The position numbers and the translations under genes are program-made. The notes beneath the pieces are model-generated. The model saw nothing but the letters and a program-made list of their open reading frames with translations, was not told the DNA's origin and ran no database searches. Shown piece after piece: positions 1-7,680 of a stretch of 64,000 nt of DNA (position 1 is the first letter of the stretch; every line of letters starts with the position of its first letter). The DNA comes from Lachnospiraceae bacterium (GTDB lineage: Bacteria > Bacillota > Clostridia > Lachnospirales > Lachnospiraceae), in the NCBI GenBank assembly GCA_003979345.1, contig RYVZ01000013.1, positions 17,547 through 81,546 on the forward strand, given 5' to 3'.

Positions 1-258
1 GGAATTGTTGCACTAGAGGCGCAGGCAAACGGACTTCCGGTGGTGGCTTCTTCACGCGTACCAGAGGAAGTAAATGTAACGGAATTGTATCGTTCGCTAA
101 GCTTATCCGATGATTCGGCAAAAGTCTGGGCAAAAGCAATTCTTGATTTTCAAGAGGAAAAAACCGACAGGCGGTTAAGATACAAAGAGCTGGCAGAAAG
201 CGGATACGATATAAAAGAGGCAGCGGGCAGGCTGGAAAGAATTTATCGGAAAGCTTGA
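1..258 (+). CDS. Glycosyltransferase, C-terminal end (partial)
   Basis: The gene enters from the left edge, so only the last 85 residues are visible. The opening segment GIVALEAQANGLPVVASS is the typical C-terminal donor-sugar binding patch of GT-B glycosyltransferases of the group 1 (GT4) type, in which an E and small residues hold the nucleotide sugar. By context it would add a sugar to a lipid-linked surface polysaccharide on the cytoplasmic face. It overlaps or abuts the next gene, consistent with one operon. The acceptor and sugar cannot be told from this fragment. Confidence 0.75.
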   Translation, partial: GIVALEAQANGLPVVASSRVPEEVNVTELYRSLSLSDDSAKVWAKAILDFQEEKTDRRLRYKELAESGYDIKEAAGRLERIYRKA

Positions 259-278
259 TGTTTCAATGGAGAAATGAC

Positions 279-1370
279 ATGAAGATAGGGATTATGACAT
301 TTCATAGGGCGGCTAACTATGGCGCGGTTCTGCAGGCATATGCTCTTCAATTTTATTTGTCGGGAATGGGAAATGAGTTAGAAGTTATGGATTATAGGTG
401 TGAAGAAATAGAGCATACGCACGCTCCTTTTTACATGCTTTATGTAAAGGGATGGAAAAATAAAGTAAAACAGTTTCTACGGCTGCCGATAAGGATAAGA
501 AAAAGAAGACTTTTTGATAACTTTTTAGAAACAAAAATGCCATTGAGTATAAAAGCAGATAAAAAGCATGTCGAGGTTTTGTTACAGAGAAAATATGATG
601 CAGTAATTGCCGGAAGTGATCAAATATGGAATCTCAGCCTGACTGGAGGAGACATGGCGTATCTGTTGGACTTTGTACCGGAAAATATTTTGAAAGTAAG
701 CTATGCGGCGAGCTTTGGAATGGATAGGCTTGATGAAAAAAATGCGGCATTATACAAAAAGTATCTGAACAGCTTTGATAAACTGTCTGTTCGCGAGCAG
801 CAGGGAAGCCACATTATCATGGAATTGTGCGGTAAAGAAGCAGAAATTACGGCAGATCCTACGTTTTTACTGCAAAAACAGGATTGGGAGCGCTTTATGG
901 TAGTACCTCCATATCGAGATTACATTTTGTTGTATATGATAAGGTACAGCGATATGCTGCTTCGCAGGGCACAGAGGCTGGCTGAGAAAATGGGAAAGCA
1001 ACTGGTATTTATCAGTGACAGCATGAAAAGAAAAAAGGGAGTCAGGTATGTAAGGTCTGCCACACTGGAGGAATGGATCGGTTTATTTTATCATGCAGCA
1101 TGTGTAGTGACAAATTCTTTTCACGGGACAGCTTTCTCCATTCATTTCAACAAAAAAATGATAGTGGAGCTGGCAAATCAAGAGCCGGGAAAGAATGCAA
1201 GAATTACCAGCTTATTGGATAAGCTTAACATAAAATATAACTGCAGGGACAATATTATTGATTTAAGCAGGGATATGGACTGGGAGGCAGTAAACGCTGC
1301 ATTGGCTGAATGGAGAGAAAGCAGCCGCCGTTTTTTACAATTTACTGACAAAAGAAAGGAAAGTATATGA
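279..1370 (+). CDS. Polysaccharide pyruvyl transferase family protein (first copy)
   Basis: The 363-residue product starts MKIGIMTFHRAANYGAVLQAYAL, the N-terminal pattern of the polysaccharide pyruvyl transferase (CsaB/WcaK-like) family. The segment AVIAGSDQIWN and the C-terminal TNSFHGTAFS are also family hallmarks. These enzymes transfer pyruvate from phosphoenolpyruvate to a sugar as a ketal, which adds negative charge to surface glycans. An upstream in-frame ATG at 255 exists, but the ATG at 279 has the better ribosome site (GGAGAA at about 269-274) and matches the family start. The stop overlaps the next start by 4 bases, so translation is probably coupled. The target sugar is unknown. 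Confidence 0.85.
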   Translation: MKIGIMTFHRAANYGAVLQAYALQFYLSGMGNELEVMDYRCEEIEHTHAPFYMLYVKGWKNKVKQFLRLPIRIRKRRLFDNFLETKMPLSIKADKKHVEVLLQRKYDAVIAGSDQIWNLSLTGGDMAYLLDFVPENILKVSYAASFGMDRLDEKNAALYKKYLNSFDKLSVREQQGSHIIMELCGKEAEITADPTFLLQKQDWERFMVVPPYRDYILLYMIRYSDMLLRRAQRLAEKMGKQLVFISDSMKRKKGVRYVRSATLEEWIGLFYHAACVVTNSFHGTAFSIHFNKKMIVELANQEPGKNARITSLLDKLNIKYNCRDNIIDLSRDMDWEAVNAALAEWRESSRRFLQFTDKRKESI

Positions 1371-2581
1371 AGAAGGTTGTACTGATGGTTGGGGGGTGCC
1401 GGTATAACAGGGGTTCGGAAGCAATGGTGCGGGGGTGCATAAAAACCCTGCGCGCACGAAACCCGGATATCCAGCTCATTTTATCCTCGCGGGATGATAA
1501 TACGGGGCATTCGCTACACATAGAAGGTGTTGATAAGTATGTCAGATGGTTTACTTATGATCGGAACCATAAATTACTCCGGTATTCTGTTGGCGTGTTG
1601 CGGTATTTTTTGCATATGAAGCAGTGGACCAATTGGATAAACCATTCTGTATTGCTGAATGAGTGCAGGGCTGCTGACTTGATTATCATTATCGGAGGGG
1701 ATAACTACGACAGGGCGTACGATGCGTTTGCCGATATGCATTCCTTTCACAAAACGTTGAAGAAGATCACAAAAGGGAAAATGGTTTTTTTAAACTGTTC
1801 ACTGAACCCTAAGGAAGTAGACAATGCAATTATAAAAGACTTACAGCTTTTTAATAAGGTGACTGCAAGAGAGCGAATTACTTATGCAAAGCTGAAAAAA
1901 TTTTTGCCGGAGGATAAGCTGGAATATTACCCGGATATTGCTTTTGCGATGAGGTCAAAGCAAACAAAGCTGCCGGCATGCTTTTTGGCAGGAGATGTCG
2001 TCGGCGTCAATTTAAGTCCATTGATTCTAAAGGCTGCTTATACAAATAATGCAGCAATGGTAGTGCAGGAATATCATAAAATTATAGAATATACGGTAAA
2101 AGAGCTGGGCAAACAGGTGATTTTGATTCCACATGTTATGAATCATGCGGATTTGTCGGTTCTTAAAAAGATTTTTGAAAGCTATCAGGAGAATGACAAG
2201 GTATTTTTGCTTGATAATGAAGGACTGACATCGCCAGAGATAAAATATATTATTTCCCACTGCTATATGTATTTGGGAGCAAGAACCCATTCCACGATTG
2301 CTGCGTACAGTAGCTGCGTCCCCACGTTGGTGCTGGGATACTCTGTAAAGTCAGTTGGAATTGCGAGAGATATTTTTGGAACGGAAGAGGGATATGTAGT
2401 GCCGGTGCAGTCAGTAACGGAGCCCAATAAGCTTTTTGAGGCGTTTAAAAGTTTTGCAGAAGAGAGAGAACAGATACTGGATATACTGAAGTCCGTTATG
2501 CCCGGATATGTGAAAAAGGCAGAGGCTTACAGTGATTTCTTTTATAGAGTGACAAATGATCAAAACGTTAAGGGTAAATGA
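1367..2581 (+). CDS. Polysaccharide pyruvyl transferase family protein (second copy)
   Basis: The 404-residue product begins MKKVVLMVGGCRYNRGSEAMV, a Rossmann-like start of the pyruvyl transferase family. It carries a C-terminal GARTHSTIAAYSSCVPTLVLGYS segment equivalent to the family's S-x-H substrate site. It is distinct from the upstream copy, so the locus encodes two different pyruvyl transferase-like enzymes. It overlaps its neighbours on both sides (ATGA upstream, 26 bases downstream), which points to a tightly coupled operon. It could act on a different sugar from the first copy or be a non-pyruvylating member of this broad family. Confidence 0.82.
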   Translation: MKKVVLMVGGCRYNRGSEAMVRGCIKTLRARNPDIQLILSSRDDNTGHSLHIEGVDKYVRWFTYDRNHKLLRYSVGVLRYFLHMKQWTNWINHSVLLNECRAADLIIIIGGDNYDRAYDAFADMHSFHKTLKKITKGKMVFLNCSLNPKEVDNAIIKDLQLFNKVTARERITYAKLKKFLPEDKLEYYPDIAFAMRSKQTKLPACFLAGDVVGVNLSPLILKAAYTNNAAMVVQEYHKIIEYTVKELGKQVILIPHVMNHADLSVLKKIFESYQENDKVFLLDNEGLTSPEIKYIISHCYMYLGARTHSTIAAYSSCVPTLVLGYSVKSVGIARDIFGTEEGYVVPVQSVTEPNKLFEAFKSFAEEREQILDILKSVMPGYVKKAEAYSDFFYRVTNDQNVKGK

Positions 2582-3743
2582 GAAAAAATGTACAGGCTGC
2601 GGGGCATGTCAGAATATATGCCCGAAGGATTGCATTATGTTGGAGGAAAACAGCGAAGGATTTCGCTATCCTCGGATTGATGCAAGAAAATGCACGGATT
2701 GTGGACTGTGTGAGAAGACCTGTCCGATTGGGAAAACAGCAGGCAGCCGTAACCGGTTTGCGCTCCCCAAAGCGTATGCTGCCTACAGTAAAGAGGAAAA
2801 GGTACGTGCGAAAAGCATGACGGCGGGAATTGCTTATTTGTGTGGCAGATATGTGATATTACAGGGAGGTGTGGTCTTTGGTGTGGTCGGAGACGTGCTC
2901 CATAAGGTGGAACATAAAAAGGCGGAGACGCTGGAAGAATTGTCACCGATGAGGGGATCAAAATATCTTCAAAGTGACACCGGATATATATACAGGGAAG
3001 TAAAAGCAGAGCTTTTGGCAGGAAAAACAGTGTTGTTTACGGGGACACCGTGTCAGGCATCCGGATTATATGGATATTTAGGAAAAGAATACGACAATCT
3101 ATATACACTGGACTTAATTTGCCATGGGGTGCCTTCCGGAGTGGTACTGAAAAAGCATATTGCAGAATTAGAAGAGGAAAAGGGCAGCAAAGTCACTGCA
3201 TTTTACAGAGACAAGGAAATGGGATGGAATCCGGCCTGCTTCTCCTATGTGTTTGCAGATGGAAGCAAAATTACACAGAGAGGACATGACAATTCTTACA
3301 ATCGTTGCTTTATCACAAATATGATTACTAGAAAATCTTGCCAGAACTGTGATTATGCGAAAATCCCGCGTGTTGCAGATTTGTCAGTCGGAGATTACCT
3401 GCAGGGAGACAAGGGCAGCATACACGATAAAGGGAATAAGGGTCTTTCTCTTGTTACAGTAAATTCGGCGAAGGGTTCTGTGCTGTTAGCACAAATCATG
3501 CCGCAGATTTATGCGGCAGAATACCCGTTGGAAGAAGTGGCAAAGGAAAGCGAGCATCTTGCAAAACCGCCAAAGCTCAATATATACAGGCGCACCTATT
3601 TCTGCCTGATAAAAAAACATTCTTTTACAGGTGTGAACAGTATTATGCTTCCTCATGGGGTACTACATAAAGCGCTGCGGCGGCTGTATGGTGTACTGTG
3701 CTATGTTTATGAATTTTTTAAGAAGGATAGTTTGATACAGTAG
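2556..3743 (+). CDS. Coenzyme F420 hydrogenase/dehydrogenase beta-subunit-like Fe-S protein
   Basis: The 395-residue product opens with two 4Fe-4S ferredoxin motifs, CTGCGACQNICP (from about residue 12) and CTDCGLCEKTCP. FrhB-like N- and C-terminal domains follow, including LFTGTPCQASGLYGYLG. Relatives reduce F420 in methanogens, but Firmicutes lack F420 and carry this version beside polysaccharide pyruvyl transferases in glycan loci, exactly as here. Its true reaction in these loci is not established to my knowledge; a redox change on a sugar intermediate is an inference. The start at 2556 overlaps the upstream gene by 26 bases. Confidence 0.85.
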   Translation: MIKTLRVNEKKCTGCGACQNICPKDCIMLEENSEGFRYPRIDARKCTDCGLCEKTCPIGKTAGSRNRFALPKAYAAYSKEEKVRAKSMTAGIAYLCGRYVILQGGVVFGVVGDVLHKVEHKKAETLEELSPMRGSKYLQSDTGYIYREVKAELLAGKTVLFTGTPCQASGLYGYLGKEYDNLYTLDLICHGVPSGVVLKKHIAELEEEKGSKVTAFYRDKEMGWNPACFSYVFADGSKITQRGHDNSYNRCFITNMITRKSCQNCDYAKIPRVADLSVGDYLQGDKGSIHDKGNKGLSLVTVNSAKGSVLLAQIMPQIYAAEYPLEEVAKESEHLAKPPKLNIYRRTYFCLIKKHSFTGVNSIMLPHGVLHKALRRLYGVLCYVYEFFKKDSLIQ

Positions 3744-3755
3744 ATGGAGATGGGG

Positions 3756-5288
3756 ATGTATTCCAAAAATGCAGTGAGCAACGCATTGACAAATATATTG
3801 GGGCAGATATTGATTTTGGTATTGAATTTTATAGCTAGGAAAATATTTTTATGGATTTTAGATGCAAATTATCTAGGGATTTCAGGCTTGTTTTCCAGTG
3901 TTATTACCATGCTGTCTTTGGCAGAGCTGGGAATGGGAACTGCGATTACCTTCAGCCTGTATAAGCCGCTTGCGGATAATAATGATGAAATAATACTTGC
4001 GCTTATGCGTTTATACCAAAAGGCATACCGTTTTATAGGGATTTTTATTTTGGCAGCCGGCATAGCCATCACGCCGCTTGTCATGTATATGACGGAGGTG
4101 GAGGTCGAGATACCGCATTTGAGATGGATTTATATTCTTTTTGTTGTGAATACATCCGTGTCATATTTTTATTCCTATAACAGAACGTTAATTATTGCTG
4201 ATCAGAAAGAATACCGGCTTGCCGTGATTGATTATGCGGGTAAATTGACTTTAGCTGTTTTGCAGACGGCAGTTCTTATCTTGACAAAGAATTATATCCT
4301 GTATCTGCTTATGCAGATTGCGGTGACTTTTGCGCAAAATTATCTGGTGTACCGTAAGGTCATAAAGCTGTACCCTGTTTTGCGGTATACTGGCGGCGGA
4401 CAGATACCGAAAGTGATACTGGAAGAAATAAAGAAAAACACGCTTGCTATGATGCTGTACAAGCTGGCTGTGGTGATTGTGTCCGGAACGGACAATCTGA
4501 TTATTTCCAAGAGTTTGGGAACGATATGGGTTGGCTTGTATTCCAATTATTCCATGGTGATACTTAGCGTACAGACAATCTGCTCCAAAATGATAAGCTC
4601 CGTCACGGCAAGCATAGGCAGTATTGTAGCTACAGGCGATAAGGAGCGTTCCTATCAGGCATATGAGATCATGCAATATATCTGTTTTGTGGTATATGGC
4701 ATATGTACAGTTGTCATTTTTGTGCTGATTAATCCTTTTGTGGAATTGTTTTTGGGAAGAGAATACCTCATTTCTAATAGTACAATAGCCATCGTGCTGG
4801 TTAATTTTTATTTGCTGGGTATGCAGGGTGCATCTGCTTCTCTGCGGGATGCGCAGGGTATATTTTGGCAGGGAAAGCTGCGTCCTCTTGCGCAGGGAAT
4901 TTTGAATCTTGTAATTTCCATGCTTTTGGTCATTTTCATGAAAAATCTAACAGCGGTTTTTCTAGGAACAGTTATTAGCAGGGTTATGACGGTAACTTGG
5001 TTTGACCCTTATGTGGTTCATAAATATGGGTTTCAGGATTTGAATAAAATAAAAACCTTTGTGCGAAAATATCTGAAATACGGAGGAATTGTGATTTTGT
5101 CAGGTGCGGCGGCTTTTTTTAGTGCAAATGCCTGTACGGTGCAGTCAATCTCAGGATTTATTGCAAAAGGAATTACATCTGCTTTGGTATCGGGCGGGTT
5201 TATTTTTTTATGTACATTCCGGACACCGGAGTTTCGTTTTCTGATAAGGAAAACAGGACAATTATGGAGGAGCTTTCATGAAAAATAA
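3756..5288 (+). CDS. Polysaccharide flippase (Wzx/MATE-like oligosaccharide exporter)
   Basis: The product has about 510 residues with some 12-14 hydrophobic segments. Its start, YSKNAVSNALTNILGQIL, fits the MVF/MOP flippase superfamily. Such proteins flip undecaprenyl-diphosphate-linked oligosaccharide across the membrane. ATGs at 3744, 3750 and 3756 are in frame; 3756 is preferred because GGAG at 3746-3749 then lies 6 bases upstream. The coding end overlaps the next gene by 11 bases. Context with pyruvyl transferases supports export of a pyruvylated glycan. Confidence 0.85.
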   Translation: MYSKNAVSNALTNILGQILILVLNFIARKIFLWILDANYLGISGLFSSVITMLSLAELGMGTAITFSLYKPLADNNDEIILALMRLYQKAYRFIGIFILAAGIAITPLVMYMTEVEVEIPHLRWIYILFVVNTSVSYFYSYNRTLIIADQKEYRLAVIDYAGKLTLAVLQTAVLILTKNYILYLLMQIAVTFAQNYLVYRKVIKLYPVLRYTGGGQIPKVILEEIKKNTLAMMLYKLAVVIVSGTDNLIISKSLGTIWVGLYSNYSMVILSVQTICSKMISSVTASIGSIVATGDKERSYQAYEIMQYICFVVYGICTVVIFVLINPFVELFLGREYLISNSTIAIVLVNFYLLGMQGASASLRDAQGIFWQGKLRPLAQGILNLVISMLLVIFMKNLTAVFLGTVISRVMTVTWFDPYVVHKYGFQDLNKIKTFVRKYLKYGGIVILSGAAAFFSANACTVQSISGFIAKGITSALVSGGFIFLCTFRTPEFRFLIRKTGQLWRSFHEK

Positions 5289-7134
5289 AGTGCAGAAAAT
5301 AGATTATGTTCTAGTATTTTTTCTGCCGCTTATAATTCGTATTTTTGGTTTTATTTGGAATGGCAGGTTGAGGCTGATTGCGGATGAAATGGGTATGCTG
5401 GTGCCTGCGGCAAGTCTTGCTGGAAGGAACTGGACCGGTATTGCGCAGCTTTATGATTATTATGGATTTGGCTATGCAATGTTACTGATTCCTATATTTT
5501 TATTGACAAAGAATCCGTATGTCATATACTGGTCGGTTATGGTGACAGGGGCGGTGCTTCTGAGTTTTTCTGCAATGATTAGCTATCATATACTTACAAA
5601 GTATTTTGGCATAGAAAACCGCATATATGTGATCATGGTTTCAACGGCATGCTCTATGTTGGCACTGACAGATATGCGCTACATCAACAACGAGCCCATG
5701 CTTGTCTTGTCCTGTTGGGTGCTTTTGTGGCTTATATTGCTATTGGTAAAGCATAATAACAATAACAGGCAGAGGATAAAGTATACCATATTGGTAATTC
5801 TGCTTTTGACATACACGTTGACCGTGCATAGCCGCCTGATGGTACTGTGGCTTGCGTTTGCTTTGCTGGTGGTGCTTTACTATATTTTTTATAAAAAAGC
5901 TTTGATATCACTTAAAATAGGGATTCCGCTCGGTATCTGCCTTTTTGTGGCTGTCCTGAAAGTAATTTCCTTTGTACAGACCTGCTTTTGGGTAGCGGAT
6001 GAAAACGGATATCTGCACAATTCTATTGGTTCAACGTCAGGCGGTATGGTTTCAAGGCTTGTGAATCTGCTGCAATCGACAAAAAGTTGGAATGCAGTAT
6101 TTAACATTGCGATGGGAAATATATATACTAGCATTTTTTGTACGGCAGGAATCATATGCTTCTGCGGAATACTTTTATACAAATTTTTAAAAGCACACTT
6201 TGTTCAACAGGATTCCTTTTTGGAAAAGATAAAGCCAAACAAAAGCGTTAACAAAATGATAGAGGTGGGAAGCATTTTTTATGGAATAGTTTTCTTCATA
6301 ACACTAGCGGGACTTATGGTTCATTGGGGAGAGCTGGCAGCTAAAGGACAGGCACTGGGATATGGAGCGAATACAAGTGCGACAAAAATATTTGTTTATA
6401 TTCGGTATTATTCCTGCTATCTTTCGATAGTCCTGTTGCTTTTTTTTGCGTTTGTTTATTACAATAGGAATTTATGGCAGAGATATATGGCTTACATATG
6501 GCTTGTCTTTGCTTTTATCCATAGCTACTGGTTTCTCGGCATTGTCCCTTATATTCAGAGCTCCAGTGTGGGACTTACTGTTTTTGGTCCGTATGGGGGT
6601 TACACGCTGAATCACGGGGTGACATCTATAAATCTGTATTTGATTTGCGGAGCATTGTTGTCTGTGCTGTTTGCTGGTGTAAGTGCTTGTTATAAAAAGG
6701 GAAAAATATTTGCGCCTATTATTTTTATGTTATTGATGCTTGTGCACAGATACTGGTATCTTGGCGCTTTTTTGAACGAGACAAACGATCACAAAGCAAA
6801 TGCCGGATATTATTTTGTGGAACGGATGGAAACTAAGGTAGAGTTGCCTTCTGTATTCTATTTAAGGCTGGTAAAAACGAATTGTTTGGCGTATCAGTTT
6901 TTTCTCAATGATTATGCGATGGTACAAACAGAAGATTTTCCCATAGAATTGGAATCCGGTATTGTGATCACTTCTGTGATAAAAGAACAGGAGCAGCGAT
7001 ATGAGGCAGGGTTTCGCTGTATCTATTTAGACGAAAACGAATACATGTGGGTGAAGGGTGAAGATTTACAGCAGCAAATGCTCGAAAAAGGAGTTTTATT
7101 TCTAGAGATACAAGATTTGAAAAAGACAGAATAG
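5278..7134 (+). CDS. Multi-pass membrane protein, GT-C glycosyltransferase-like
   Basis: The 618-residue product is almost wholly hydrophobic with roughly 12-13 membrane helices and a soluble tail of about 110 residues. The first outside loop holds RLIADEMGMLVPAASLAGRNW, with an acidic DE pair placed like the catalytic loop of GT-C enzymes that use polyprenyl-phosphate sugars. It is the last gene of the polysaccharide operon and overlaps the flippase, with GGAGGAG as ribosome site. It might instead be a Wzy-type polymerase. The assignment to GT-C is by topology and motif only. Confidence 0.6.
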   Translation: MKNKVQKIDYVLVFFLPLIIRIFGFIWNGRLRLIADEMGMLVPAASLAGRNWTGIAQLYDYYGFGYAMLLIPIFLLTKNPYVIYWSVMVTGAVLLSFSAMISYHILTKYFGIENRIYVIMVSTACSMLALTDMRYINNEPMLVLSCWVLLWLILLLVKHNNNNRQRIKYTILVILLLTYTLTVHSRLMVLWLAFALLVVLYYIFYKKALISLKIGIPLGICLFVAVLKVISFVQTCFWVADENGYLHNSIGSTSGGMVSRLVNLLQSTKSWNAVFNIAMGNIYTSIFCTAGIICFCGILLYKFLKAHFVQQDSFLEKIKPNKSVNKMIEVGSIFYGIVFFITLAGLMVHWGELAAKGQALGYGANTSATKIFVYIRYYSCYLSIVLLLFFAFVYYNRNLWQRYMAYIWLVFAFIHSYWFLGIVPYIQSSSVGLTVFGPYGGYTLNHGVTSINLYLICGALLSVLFAGVSACYKKGKIFAPIIFMLLMLVHRYWYLGAFLNETNDHKANAGYYFVERMETKVELPSVFYLRLVKTNCLAYQFFLNDYAMVQTEDFPIELESGIVITSVIKEQEQRYEAGFRCIYLDENEYMWVKGEDLQQQMLEKGVLFLEIQDLKKTE

Positions 7135-7680
7135 GAGAATGGATAGAAGAATATGAGAATAACGGCGCTCATTGGGGGCAAAAAGGGGAGCGTTTTGGAG
7201 CAGGGGAGCTTTGAGATGAAATTCAGAAAAATAATCCACAGGATAAATATCTGCAAGAGAATTAGTTATAAGATGTAACGGATGGGTAACGAACCATGAT
7301 ACTGTTTTTGGATTTATGGATTACTATAGTTTTGGCAGGAATTAAGTATAGAGGCGGAGAAGAGAACTTGGCGCTCTCAAAAAATGTTATAGCATTAAGA
7401 AGCATTTACGCCAGAAAAATTATACTTGGTTATATAGGAATAGCAACAGAATCAATAGTGATATATCCAAATAGGAAAGCAGCAACAAATGAAGAAATTG
7501 ATAGATTGGTGTGAAGTATATCAGGTTTATGGGCTGAAAGATGGGGTAGCAGCACCAGCATTAAAATTCGAATGTGACGGTGAAAAGGGGATTGTGGCTG
7601 ACAGATAGGTTAATGAGCATATCACAATTGCTATATGTGCAGCTGATTCTGCTAATGTCTATTTACGGGGAAACAATATT
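7135..7680. other. Decayed junction with gene fragments, no clear gene
   Basis: This 546-base stretch separates the polysaccharide operon from the terpenoid-synthase fusion. It holds short open frames only. A 42-codon frame begins at 7153 (MRITALIGGKKGS), whose first residues loosely resemble nucleotide-sugar pyrophosphorylase starts. A 72-codon frame spans 7296-7514. A 39-codon frame spans 7489-7608 (MKKLIDWCEVYQVYGLKDG) and, after its TAG at 7606, reads on in frame without another stop to the ATG at 7681. None is recognised. The stretch is AT-rich and looks like remnants of lost genes. Confidence 0.5.

Noticed and set aside
7153..7281. Start of a CMP-sugar synthetase-like gene (MRITALIGGKKGS)
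   Set aside because: Only the first dozen residues resemble the family and the rest does not; treated as part of the decayed junction.
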